Assembly (NCBI GenBank): GCA_905214875.1
Contig: CAJMNR010000039.1
Coordinates: forward strand, 1-32,941
Length of the DNA stretch: 32,941 bases
Direction: 5' to 3'
From: an uncultured bacterium
Lineage (GTDB): Bacteria; Bacillota; Clostridia; Lachnospirales; Lachnospiraceae
The translations under genes were made by a program, and so were the position numbers. Within the stretch, counting starts at the first letter, position 1. The number at the start of each line of letters is the position of its first letter. Below are positions 15,608-23,523 of the stretch, piece by piece. The notes under the pieces were generated by a model. It was not told the origin of the DNA. It did no database searches and worked only from the letters and a program-made list of their open reading frames with translations.

Positions 15608-16891
15608 TTATGCCAGCTTATTAATATTGAATAACGCATTTAGCACAAGCCAGTTTTGAGGAAAATATTTCATCAAGTTCCAGTAAGCGATGCCTTGGAA
15701 ACCATATTCCGGGACGAGTCTTAGTTTGGCATCGATGCTTTGTGCATTTTCAAACCATACTTCGTGGTAAACTCCGTCGCTTGCCTCATAGTTATAATAT
15801 GGGGTAGCGGCAACGGGATCATATTCGATAGGAACATCATATTGGATTGCTTGTTCTAGGGCAGCAACATTTCCCATTGATGTTGCTTGTGTTGTTCCTT
15901 TGACATAAGGTAGAGGCCAGTCATAGGCATAGTTAGGAACGCCCATGTTAATCTTATCTGGGCTGATTTCCTGAACGCCATAGTCTAATACTTCTCGAAC
16001 CTTATTGAGTGGAGAGACTGCCATTGGTGGTCCATAGGTATATCCCCATTCGTAAGTCATAAGAAGAACAGAATTGGCAGCGGCGCCAAGTGCTTCATAG
16101 TCATGACCTTCGTAAAGGGTGCCAGGTTGGTCGGCTGCAATTTTTGGAGCAAGGGCAACCATGACTTGGAAGCCTTCTGCATTGAGCTGTGCCCGGAGTC
16201 TGTCGATAAAGACTACATAGTCATCGGCATCTTCCGGATAAATGAATTCAAAGTCTACGTCCAATCCGTAATACCCTTTTTCACGCATATTTTCGAGGAT
16301 GTTTGCAATCAAAGTATCCTGAATCTCTGTACTTGATAGAAGTGTATGGGCAAGGGCGTTGCTGAAGCTGCCTTGTGAAGTTAAGGTAGAGAGTAACATA
16401 ATTGGCTTTACGCCATATTCCTTTGCTGTTTCGATGACTGCGGCATCATCGATGGTAATTAGTTCGCCTTCTGGAGTGAATCCATAGGTAAATAACGTGA
16501 TAAACGTAAGATAGGGAAGTGTCTTTCGTAATACGTCCATGCTTACATAAGGATAGACATAGCCATTGACTGACATGGAGCCAATCTTTTGATTGTCATA
16601 TTGAATAATGATGCTTTGTCCTTCTACGATACCGCTATTTCCTGCAAGATTTGGATTGTTCTGTAGTAGATTGTTAACGGTTACACCGTAATTCTCAGCG
16701 ATAGAAGCCAATGTATCACCGGATTGGACGACATAGGTCTCGGTAGGAACCTGAACGACGATATTTTGTCCGATTAAGAGTTTATCCGGATTGGTAATTT
16801 CATTCTGACTGATCAAGTACTCAGTCGTGACTCCGTATGTGTTAGCAATGGAAGTAAGGGTATCACCTTCAGTAACAACATGTATAATCAT
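15608..16891 (-). CDS. LysM-LysM-GH18 spore-cortex/peptidoglycan hydrolase (SleL/YaaH-like)
   Basis: The protein has 427 residues from ATG 16891, chosen for its AAAGGAG site and because the first LysM starts at residue 4; the 28 codons upstream lack a site. Two LysM repeats (HVVTEGDTLTSIANTYGV, about 3-46; YVVQSGDTLASIAENYGV, about 49-95) bind N-acetylglucosamine glycans. The GH18 barrel (about 105-427) carries the catalytic DxDxE as GLDVDFEF, with YEWGYTYGPP and GVPNYAYDWPL strands typical of YaaH/SleL, which cleave cortex muropeptides during germination or sit in the spore coat. No signal peptide, as usual for spore-targeted members. It implies a spore former. Confidence 0.88.
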   Translation of the reverse strand: MIIHVVTEGDTLTSIANTYGVTTEYLISQNEITNPDKLLIGQNIVVQVPTETYVVQSGDTLASIAENYGVTVNNLLQNNPNLAGNSGIVEGQSIIIQYDNQKIGSMSVNGYVYPYVSMDVLRKTLPYLTFITLFTYGFTPEGELITIDDAAVIETAKEYGVKPIMLLSTLTSQGSFSNALAHTLLSSTEIQDTLIANILENMREKGYYGLDVDFEFIYPEDADDYVVFIDRLRAQLNAEGFQVMVALAPKIAADQPGTLYEGHDYEALGAAANSVLLMTYEWGYTYGPPMAVSPLNKVREVLDYGVQEISPDKINMGVPNYAYDWPLPYVKGTTQATSMGNVAALEQAIQYDVPIEYDPVAATPYYNYEASDGVYHEVWFENAQSIDAKLRLVPEYGFQGIAYWNLMKYFPQNWLVLNALFNINKLA

Positions 16892-16946
16892 AGAGTACTC
16901 CTTTATATTGAAAGAACTAGTGTTAGTTATGTATATGAGATTAGAT

Positions 16947-16982
16947 AAAAAACCATAACAGAAAGTTAGAAACAAGTTATGG
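16947..16982 (-). terminator. terminator after the PHP-domain gene
   Basis: On the minus strand ccataac (16982-16976) pairs with gttatgg (16959-16953) around a 16-base loop and is followed by six T's. Confidence 0.6.
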
Positions 16983-17021
16983 ATTCGTTCTGCTTTTTTA
17001 TGAGTGCCCTCGTTTCTTAGG

Positions 17022-17732
17022 CTATAAAATCCATTTTTTAAGTTCTTCTATGTTATTGTTTAAAATATATTTGTCAGATACCCCAAGTTCTTTTAGGAGA
17101 GCTAAGGCGTACTCCATCTTACCAATTCCTCCTTTTCCATGGCTGTCGCTGGATAGAAGGATTGGTAAATGTTTTTTTACTAATAGTCTTATCAATGTAC
17201 AATCATTTTCTTTTGTATCGCCTCGGTATCCATTAGGAGCCAGGGAGGAATCATTTAGTTCTAACAATACATGATAATCCTTTGCAGCTTCCACTAGGAC
17301 CTCATAATCTAGAGGATAGGCTACATCATCGCAGTGGCCAATGATATTTACGAATGGATTCTTCATCACTTCGATATAGCCGTATGTATTTTCTTCTTTT
17401 GTACCAGGAGCAAGGTTCTTTCGGTGCATGCTCGCAATGGCATAGTCTAGCTTTGAGAGAATTGACGCATCTAGGTCGACCTTCCCTTTTCTATCTAAAA
17501 TATTAAGCTCCACTCCATATAATAATTCAATACCAAAACGGTTTCTTGGTGCAGAGGCAAGACTTCGGTAGTAGGAGGACTTGGCAGCGCCGATAGTACC
17601 AGGACCGTGGTCTGAAATCCCAAGAAGAGCAAGATGGTTGTTTGCAGCATGTCTTGCCATATCTATAATCGTATCTTTTGTACTATGTCCGCTTGCAATG
17701 GAGTGGGTATGTATATCTGCTAAAATCATCAT
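17022..17732 (-). CDS. PHP-domain metal-dependent hydrolase/phosphatase (YcdX-like)
   Basis: This 236-residue TIM-barrel-like PHP protein shows the metal-binding motifs in order: DIHTHS (about 6-11), GISDHGPG (about 38-45), the E of GVELNI (about 72-77), ASMHRKN, IIGHCDD (about 135-141), ELNDSS and SSDSHGKGGIG (about 194-204). These His/Asp/Glu residues would bind two or three metal ions and hydrolyse a phosphoester. E. coli YcdX is the closest type I know. The substrate is unknown. The double ATG at 17732/17729 follows GAGGG. It is divergent from the microcompartment operon and probably unrelated to it. Confidence 0.85.
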   Translation of the reverse strand: MMILADIHTHSIASGHSTKDTIIDMARHAANNHLALLGISDHGPGTIGAAKSSYYRSLASAPRNRFGIELLYGVELNILDRKGKVDLDASILSKLDYAIASMHRKNLAPGTKEENTYGYIEVMKNPFVNIIGHCDDVAYPLDYEVLVEAAKDYHVLLELNDSSLAPNGYRGDTKENDCTLIRLLVKKHLPILLSSDSHGKGGIGKMEYALALLKELGVSDKYILNNNIEELKKWIL

Positions 17733-17811
17733 ACTTATCCCTCATATCTTTTTGTTTTTATACCTTAATTATGAGTCTGTTGGCACAAGAAGTCAATGAC
17801 GAAAAAACTAG

Positions 17812-17856
17812 AAACCACATAAACAGAAAAATTATATCGCTAAAAACAACAAAAAA
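17812..17856 (+). promoter_or_regulatory. candidate regulator-binding elements upstream of the dehydratase operon
   Basis: AAACCACATA (17812-17821) and an A/C-rich aaaaacaacaaaaaa (17842-17856), both found again in front of the second microcompartment promoter (22091-22147). The A-rich, CAAA-repeating character resembles operators of DeoR-family regulators, and a deoR-type gene closes the locus. The assignment is inference. Confidence 0.45.
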
Positions 17857-17880
17857 GTAATAAAATGAATGACTGTTTTG

Positions 17881-17909
17881 TTGACTTTCCTAGAACGCAC
17901 TTCTATAAT
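17881..17909 (+). promoter_or_regulatory. promoter of microcompartment unit 1
   Basis: TTGACT (17881-17886), 17-base spacer, perfect TATAAT (17904-17909), 48 bases before the dehydratase start. Confidence 0.75.
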
Positions 17910-17957
17910 AAAAGCAGGAAATATATTACATAAATAAATGTGTAGGAAAGGAGAAGT

Positions 17958-20483
17958 ATGAAGAAGTATAACAGTGATGAGATTCCAAAGACCAATAGAA
18001 TCACAAAGCTTGTAGAGAACCTATATGCAAACATGCCAGAAATAGAATCTGCAAGGGCCATATTGCTTACCGAATCCTATCAAGAAACAGAAGGGGAACC
18101 AATCATCATGAGGCGTGCCAAGGCATTCGCCCATATCCTTGATCATATTCCAATCATTATCCGTGATGAGGAATTAATTGTGGGAAGCACGACGCTTGCA
18201 CCAAGAGGATGCCAGACCTATCCAGAGTTCTCGTTTGAATGGCTGGAACAAGAGTTTGATACTGTCGCAACAAGGAAAGCAGATCCATTTTATATTTCAG
18301 AAAAGACAAAAGAAGAGTTAAGAAATGTACATACCTATTGGAAAGGAAAGACAACGAGCGACCTGGCCACGTCCTATATGGAACCCGAGACGTTACAGTC
18401 CATGGCGCATAACATATTTACTCCAGGCAATTATTTTTATAATGGTGTCGGCCATGTAACCGTCCAATATGAAAAAGTATTAAAGATTGGATATCGAGGA
18501 ATCATCAATACGGCAAAAGAAGAATTAGCATCCTTACATGTTGGAGATGGTGAGTATGCGAAACATGCTAGACTTCTTCAGGCAATGATCATCAGCCTTG
18601 AAGCAGTCATTCGGTATGCCCATCGTTATGGAGAACTGGCAGAAAAAGAAGCGAGAGAGTGTAGTGATGAAAAACGAAAAGAAGAGCTTCTATTGATTGT
18701 AAAAAACGTAAGCCGTGTGCCGGAATACGGAGCAACATCATTTTATGAGGCATGCCAGAGTTTCTGGTTTGTGCAGCAGTTACTTCAGATTGAATCCAGT
18801 GGGCACTCCATTTCTCCGGGAAGATTTGATCAATACATGTTCCCTTATTATGAGAAAGATATAAAAGAAGGAACGATTACAAGGGAGTTTGCACAAGAGT
18901 TATTAGATTGTATCTGGGTGAAATTAAATGACCTAAATAAATGCAGGGATGCTGGGAGTGCGGAAGGATTTGCAGGATATAGCCTGTTTCAAAATCTGAT
19001 CGTAGGGGGTCAGGACAAGGACGGAGTCGATGTGACCAATGATTTGTCCTTTATGTGTATTCAGGCATCGGAGCATGTTTTTTTACCACAGCCATCCCTA
19101 TCTATCCGCGTTTGGAACGGCACACCATATGATTTAATGATTCGTGCAGCAAAGCTTACAAGGACAGGCATTGGGCTACCGGCGTATTTTAACGATGAAG
19201 TCATTATTCCATCCTTGTTAAACCGTGGGCTTACGTTAAAGGATGCCAGAGAATATAACATCATCGGCTGCGTGGAACCACAGAAGGCAGGTAAGACAGA
19301 AGGCTGGCATGATGCCGCATTCTTTAATATGTTACGCCCGTTAGAGCTTGTATTTTCCAACGGCTATGACCAAGGAGAGAAGATTAGTATTGAGACCGGA
19401 CGGGTCGAAGACATGGTAAGCTTTGAGGAATTCTTTGAGGCATATAAAAAACAGATGGAGTATCAGATCTCTTTGCTTGTAAATGCAGATAATGCAATTG
19501 ATTTGGCCCATGCCGAACGGTGCCCGCTTCCATTTTTGTCAAGCATGGTGGATGACTGTATGAAGAGAGGAAAGACCGTACAGGAAGGTGGAGCCATCTA
19601 TAACTTTACAGGACCACAAGGCTTTGGCATTGCCAATGTGGCGGATTCCTTATATGCGATTAAGAAGTTAGTATTTGACGAGAAGAAAGTAACGCTTTCC
19701 CAGTATAAGAAGGCGATGGCCGCCAATTATGGAAAAGGGTTTGATGAGATTACAAAGCAAAATGTTAGTAATCAGATTATAGAGGCGATAAAGAAGGCAG
19801 GAGGAAAAGCAGAGGAGAATGAGATTGCAGCGATTGTAGAGAATGTCTTAAATTCTGCTGTTTCCAAGGAAGAAAAAGAGGAGTATGAAAAACTTCTTCG
19901 TTTAATCGACGAAGTGCCGAAGTATGGAAATGACGTGGAAGAGGTGGACTTATTTGCAAGAAAGGTAGCCTATACCTATACGTTACCGATGGAAACATTC
20001 AGAAATCCAAGAGGCGGCACGTTCCAGGCAGGATTATATCCGGTTTCTGCCAATGTACCATTAGGTGCCCAGACAGGGGCAACGCCAGATGGAAGACTAG
20101 CTCATATGCCAATTGCTGACGGTGTTTCGCCTACAGCAGGTAAAGACATTCATGGTCCAACAGCAACGGCAAATTCGGTGGCAAAGCTTGATCATGGAAT
20201 TGCTTCCAATGGTACGTTATTTAACCAGAAGTTCCATCCATCTGCGTTAAGCGGGGAAAATGGTTTACAAAACTTTGTTAATCTTATTCGGGCATATTTT
20301 GATCAAAAGGGAAGCCATATGCAATTTAACGTCGTGTCAAAAGAGACGCTTTTAGATGCCCAGAAGAATCCAGAAAACTATAAGCATCTTGTTGTACGTG
20401 TGGCTGGATATAGTGCGTTATTTACTACATTGTCCAAGTCATTGCAGGATGATATCATCCGTCGTACGGAACAAGGATTTTAA
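17958..20483 (+). CDS. B12-independent glycyl radical 1,2-propanediol dehydratase
   Basis: The 841-residue glycyl radical enzyme contains the thiyl Cys438 and neighbouring Glu440 in NIIGCVEPQKAGKTEGWHD, and the C-terminal glycyl loop RVAGYSALF with radical Gly817. The GCVEP motif marks the diol/glycerol dehydratase branch, unlike pyruvate formate-lyase or choline lyase. Context (fuculose-P aldolase, PduP, PduL, propanol dehydrogenases, shell genes) indicates (S)-1,2-propanediol to propionaldehyde, inside a microcompartment. The N-terminus shows only the usual GRE opening, with no clear extra encapsulation helix. Start at 17958 has AAAGGAG. Glycerol as an alternative substrate cannot be excluded from sequence. 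Confidence 0.93.
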   Translation: MKKYNSDEIPKTNRITKLVENLYANMPEIESARAILLTESYQETEGEPIIMRRAKAFAHILDHIPIIIRDEELIVGSTTLAPRGCQTYPEFSFEWLEQEFDTVATRKADPFYISEKTKEELRNVHTYWKGKTTSDLATSYMEPETLQSMAHNIFTPGNYFYNGVGHVTVQYEKVLKIGYRGIINTAKEELASLHVGDGEYAKHARLLQAMIISLEAVIRYAHRYGELAEKEARECSDEKRKEELLLIVKNVSRVPEYGATSFYEACQSFWFVQQLLQIESSGHSISPGRFDQYMFPYYEKDIKEGTITREFAQELLDCIWVKLNDLNKCRDAGSAEGFAGYSLFQNLIVGGQDKDGVDVTNDLSFMCIQASEHVFLPQPSLSIRVWNGTPYDLMIRAAKLTRTGIGLPAYFNDEVIIPSLLNRGLTLKDAREYNIIGCVEPQKAGKTEGWHDAAFFNMLRPLELVFSNGYDQGEKISIETGRVEDMVSFEEFFEAYKKQMEYQISLLVNADNAIDLAHAERCPLPFLSSMVDDCMKRGKTVQEGGAIYNFTGPQGFGIANVADSLYAIKKLVFDEKKVTLSQYKKAMAANYGKGFDEITKQNVSNQIIEAIKKAGGKAEENEIAAIVENVLNSAVSKEEKEEYEKLLRLIDEVPKYGNDVEEVDLFARKVAYTYTLPMETFRNPRGGTFQAGLYPVSANVPLGAQTGATPDGRLAHMPIADGVSPTAGKDIHGPTATANSVAKLDHGIASNGTLFNQKFHPSALSGENGLQNFVNLIRAYFDQKGSHMQFNVVSKETLLDAQKNPENYKHLVVRVAGYSALFTTLSKSLQDDIIRRTEQGF

Positions 20484-20493
20484 GGAGAGTGCA

Positions 20494-21285
20494 ATGGGAG
20501 GATTAGAAACAAAAGGCCGTATCTTTGATATCCAGCGCTATTCCATTCATGACGGAAAGGGGATTCGCACCATTGTCTTTTTAAAAGGCTGTGTCCTTCG
20601 TTGCAGATGGTGCTGTAATCCAGAATCTCAGTCCTATGACATTGAGAAAATGATGGTACAGGGAAAAGAAAAAATCATCGGCAGGGATGTGACGGTACAA
20701 GAAGTAATGGAAACGGTGGAAAAGGATCGCCCTTATTATATGAGAAGTGGTGGAGGTCTTACGTTATCCGGTGGAGAAAGCTTATGCCAGCCAGAGTTTG
20801 CCAAGGAGATGTTAAAGGCAGCTAAGGAGCGTGGGATATCGACAGCATTAGAAAGCATGGGATGCGCTAGCTATGAGGTAATCGAAGGCCTGCTTCCCTA
20901 CCTTGATGAGTATTTGTTAGATATAAAACATATGGACGGGGAGAAACATAAAGCGTTTACCGGAAAGTCTAATGAATTGATGCTTTCCAATGCGGTAAAG
21001 ATTGTTGCATCGAATCAGACAAGGCTAAGCATACGCGTTCCTGTTATTCCTACCTTTAATGAGACTGAAGAGGAAATTCTTGCAATTGCAAAGTTTGCAG
21101 ATTCGCTATCGGGAGTAAAGAAGATTCATCTGCTTCCTTACCACCGGTTAGGAGAAAACAAGTATGAGGGGCTGCATCGGCCTTACCTGATGAAGGATAT
21201 CCTGCCGCCTTCCAATGAGAGGATGGAGAAACTAAAAGAGTTAGTGGAACAACAGACGAACCTGTATTGTCAGATTGGAGGATGA
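20494..21285 (+). CDS. glycyl radical enzyme activating enzyme (radical SAM)
   Basis: The enzyme has 263 residues from ATG 20494 (AAGGAGAG seven bases before; 10 bases after the dehydratase stop). The radical-SAM cluster motif CxxxCxxC is GCVLRCRWCCNPE (about 33-45), followed by the glycine-rich TLSGGES (SAM binding, about 90-96). It uses S-adenosylmethionine and a [4Fe-4S] cluster to install the radical on Gly817 of the upstream enzyme. Odd point: the extra ferredoxin-like insert with two CxxCxxC clusters, present in most diol/glycerol dehydratase activases, is absent; the chain passes directly from CNPES to the SGGES region, as in the short pyruvate formate-lyase activase. Confidence 0.93.
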   Translation: MGGLETKGRIFDIQRYSIHDGKGIRTIVFLKGCVLRCRWCCNPESQSYDIEKMMVQGKEKIIGRDVTVQEVMETVEKDRPYYMRSGGGLTLSGGESLCQPEFAKEMLKAAKERGISTALESMGCASYEVIEGLLPYLDEYLLDIKHMDGEKHKAFTGKSNELMLSNAVKIVASNQTRLSIRVPVIPTFNETEEEILAIAKFADSLSGVKKIHLLPYHRLGENKYEGLHRPYLMKDILPPSNERMEKLKELVEQQTNLYCQIGG

Positions 21286-21286
21286 G

Positions 21287-21646
21287 ATGAGAGACGAAGA
21301 AAAGCAGAGAATTGTACAGGAGCTAGTTCCTGGTAAGCAGATTACGATTGCCCATATTATAGCCAATCCGGATCAGGTCTTATATGAGAAGTTAGGACTC
21401 GATCCAAGCATCGATTATTCCAAATCGGCCATTGGTGTTATGACTATTTCTCCAGCAGAGACGGCCATAATCATTGCAGATATTGCAGTGAAGTCTTCCG
21501 GAGTGGAGATTGGGTTTGTCGACCGGTTCAGCGGTTCGTTAATTGTTACGGGAACGGTATCTGAAGTCGAGGCAGCAGTCAATGCAATCTTAGAGTATGT
21601 AGATCATAAACTTGGGTTTACTATTTGTGAAATCACAAGGACATAG
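21287..21646 (+). CDS. BMC shell protein, EutS/PduU-like (permuted BMC domain)
   Basis: The protein has 119 residues from ATG 21287, one base after the previous stop; GGAGG at 21277-21281 lies inside the activase end, so translation is coupled. The opening RIVQELVPGKQITIAHIIA and the later AIGVMTISPAETAIIIADIA plus IGFVDRFSGSLIVTG are the EutS/PduU signature, a circularly permuted BMC domain forming hexamers whose N-terminal strands build a small beta-barrel cap over the pore. It would be a minor facet protein. Being grouped with the dehydratase and activase, away from the main shell genes, suggests a specific docking or gating role. Confidence 0.92.
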   Translation: MRDEEKQRIVQELVPGKQITIAHIIANPDQVLYEKLGLDPSIDYSKSAIGVMTISPAETAIIIADIAVKSSGVEIGFVDRFSGSLIVTGTVSEVEAAVNAILEYVDHKLGFTICEITRT

Positions 21647-21657
21647 AAGGGGAGAGC

Positions 21658-22083
21658 ATGAAGAAATTAATGTTGATTGGCAGGAGTGAAAGCGGCAAGA
21701 CAACGCTTACGCAGGCACTTTATGGACAAAGCATATCGTATCATAAGACCCAGTATGTTAATTATTTAGACCAGATAATTGACACTCCAGGAGAGTATCT
21801 TCAGACAAAAGGCCTTGGGGCAGCGCTTGCACTTTACTCCTATGAGGCAGATATCGTTGGACTTTTAGTGGCAGCAGATGAGCCATATTGCTTATTTCCA
21901 CCCAACATTACCTGCATGGCTAATCGAGAAGTGATCGGGATCATTACGAAGATCGATAAAGAGAAGGCTAATTTAGGACGTGTGACAAGGTGGTTGAAGT
22001 TAGCTGGCTGTAAGCGTATCTTTTCGGTGGATTCCAAATCCAAGGAAGGAATCAATGAAGTACTTGAATATTTGGCTAGTTAA
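21658..22083 (+). CDS. EutP/PduV-like small GTPase
   Basis: The 141-residue P-loop protein carries Walker A GRSESGKTT (about 8-16), a switch-like DTPGEYL (about 41-47, G3), and TKID (G4, about 100-103), ending in the EutP-like NEVLEYLAS. EutP/PduV proteins sit in ethanolamine and propanediol microcompartment operons; PduV was reported to associate with the compartment and its movement in the cell, and EutP may act in nucleotide/acetate metabolism. The length is typical. Starts 11 bases after the shell gene with GGGGAGAGC. It closes unit 1; a new promoter follows. Confidence 0.85.
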   Translation: MKKLMLIGRSESGKTTLTQALYGQSISYHKTQYVNYLDQIIDTPGEYLQTKGLGAALALYSYEADIVGLLVAADEPYCLFPPNITCMANREVIGIITKIDKEKANLGRVTRWLKLAGCKRIFSVDSKSKEGINEVLEYLAS

Positions 22084-22095
22084 ATATAAAAAACA

Positions 22096-22147
22096 ACAAA
22101 AACCACATATTTATAAAATAAAACAAAACAAAAACCACATATTTATA
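22096..22147 (+). promoter_or_regulatory. 20-base direct repeats abutting the unit 2 promoter
   Basis: acaaaaaccacatatttata occurs at 22096-22115 and again, identical, at 22128-22147. The repeats are 32 bases apart, about three helical turns, and the second ends at the base before the -35 box. An additional aaaacaacaaaaa precedes the first copy, and aaacaaaac lies between. Placement just upstream of -35 suits an activator; the A/C-rich motif suits a DeoR-type regulator. Confidence 0.7.
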
Positions 22148-22176
22148 TTGACGCATTTTGACTATAGGAATATAAT
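22148..22176 (+). promoter_or_regulatory. promoter of microcompartment unit 2
   Basis: TTGACG (22148-22153), 17-base spacer, perfect TATAAT (22171-22176); start codon 45 bases further on. Confidence 0.75.
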
Positions 22177-22221
22177 GGCAATAGAAACCAACAAAGCCCA
22201 AATTTAAGGAGGAAGAGTTTG

Positions 22222-23028
22222 ATGTTAAATGAATATGAGATCAAGAAACAGATGTGTGAAATCGGAAAACGTGTCTATAACAGAAATATGGTTGCTGCCA
22301 ATGACGGTAACTTCTCTGTTAAGCTAAGTGATAACGAATTCCTTTGTACTCCAACCGGTGTATCCAAAGGATTTATGACTCCAGAGTACATATGCAAGGT
22401 AGATGCGAAAGGAAATGTTATTCAAGCAAACAAAGGATTTCGTCCATCTTCAGAAATCAAGATGCATATGAGAGTGTATGAAAAACGTCCAGATGTTGGA
22501 GCTGTCGTTCATGCACATCCAACATTCGCCACTTCTTTTGCAATCGCAGGAATCCCACTTACACAACCAATCATGCCAGAGGCAGTCATTGCATTAGGCT
22601 GTGTGCCAATTGCCGAATATGGCACGCCATCTACCGTTGAAATCCCAGATAGCATTGAAAAGTTCTTACCTTATTACGATGCCGTATTATTAGCAAACCA
22701 CGGTGCATTGACATGGAGCACAGATTTACTTGCTGCTTATCACAAGATGGAATCCGTAGAGTTTTATGCTGAATTATTATATAAGTCAAGAATGCTTGGC
22801 GGACCAAAAGAATTCAATCAAGAACAGATTGAAAAATTATATGAAATCAGAAGAAAGATGGGACTTCCAGGAAAGCACCCAGCTGACCTTTGCCAGAACA
22901 AAGCAGGAGTAAACTGTCATAACTGTGGCGGAAACTGCGGTGCAGAAGGCGGAAGTGACAAACAGGCGGACAATGCTCAATTAGTTGCTGCCATTACAAA
23001 GAAAGTTATGGAACAGTTAGGAATGTAA
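22222..23028 (+). CDS. class II aldolase (L-fuculose-1-phosphate aldolase type) with C-terminal encapsulation peptide
   Basis: The protein has 268 residues from ATG 22222 (AAGGAGG at 22206-22212). The catalytic domain (about 1-215) shows the zinc-binding VVHAHPTFATSF and ANHGALTW histidines, NDGNFSVKL and EYGTPSTVEI of FucA-type aldolases, which split fuculose-1-P or rhamnulose-1-P into DHAP and lactaldehyde. After it comes a tail absent from ordinary FucA: four cysteines, C223, C232, C235, C239 (LCQNKAGVNCHNCGGNC), a Gly/Ser/Asp-rich linker, and an amphipathic helix (NAQLVAAITKKVMEQLG, 251-267) of encapsulation-peptide type. So lactaldehyde is likely made inside or at the shell. The choice between fuculose-P and rhamnulose-P is open. 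Confidence 0.9.
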   Translation: MLNEYEIKKQMCEIGKRVYNRNMVAANDGNFSVKLSDNEFLCTPTGVSKGFMTPEYICKVDAKGNVIQANKGFRPSSEIKMHMRVYEKRPDVGAVVHAHPTFATSFAIAGIPLTQPIMPEAVIALGCVPIAEYGTPSTVEIPDSIEKFLPYYDAVLLANHGALTWSTDLLAAYHKMESVEFYAELLYKSRMLGGPKEFNQEQIEKLYEIRRKMGLPGKHPADLCQNKAGVNCHNCGGNCGAEGGSDKQADNAQLVAAITKKVMEQLGM

Positions 23029-23046
23029 CGAGCCAGAGGTGATTCA

Positions 23047-23523
23047 ATGAAGGAAGAGATGATTTCCGAGGCAGTAAATCGTGTGATTGACCAAATGGCA
23101 AATCCAAAGAAGAAGATGACTTTGTCTTATGCAATGAAAGTAATCGAGCTGGTGGAGGAAAAGGCAAAAGAGATGGGAGTGGCTGCCGTTGTAGCCGTAG
23201 CGGATGAAAAAGCAAGACCAGTTGCCATCCACTGCATGGATGATTCATACATAGGAAGTTTTGATGTGGCGTTAAATAAGACATATACCTCGATTGCATT
23301 TAAGATGTCGACGGAGGAGCTTGGAAGGTTGGCAAAACCCGGAGAATCGTTATATGGAATCCAGTATACAAACAATGGAAAGATCGTCATATTTGGCGGT
23401 GGAGAACTTTTAATGCAAGGAGAGCATATTGTAGGAGCGTTAGGAGTAAGCGGAGGAACTGCTAAGCAGGATACAGAGCTTGCGGCTTACGGAAAGAAGA
23501 TTTTTAAGGAGGTAATCTCTTGA
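23047..23523 (+). CDS. GlcG/HbpS-like (DUF336, PduO C-terminal type) protein
   Basis: The 158-residue protein begins with a helix (MISEAVNRVIDQMAN, about 5-19) that resembles an encapsulation peptide. A full GlcG/HbpS domain follows, with MTLSYAMKVIELVEEKAKEMG, VAVADEKARPVAIHCMD and the closing GGELLMQGEHIVGALGVSGGTAKQDTELA. This domain forms the C-terminal half of PduO, where it binds heme, and occurs alone in secreted heme binders. No PduO adenosyltransferase half is present, which fits a B12-free pathway. Its job in glycyl radical compartments is not established. AGAGGTG precedes the ATG; its last codons overlap the next gene by 4 bases (TTGA). Confidence 0.85.
   Translation: MKEEMISEAVNRVIDQMANPKKKMTLSYAMKVIELVEEKAKEMGVAAVVAVADEKARPVAIHCMDDSYIGSFDVALNKTYTSIAFKMSTEELGRLAKPGESLYGIQYTNNGKIVIFGGGELLMQGEHIVGALGVSGGTAKQDTELAAYGKKIFKEVIS

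Noticed and set aside
17733..17957. Cobalamin riboswitch for the propanediol locus
   Set aside because: The leader is too short and AT-rich, lacks a B12-box, and the dehydratase is a glycyl radical enzyme that needs no B12.
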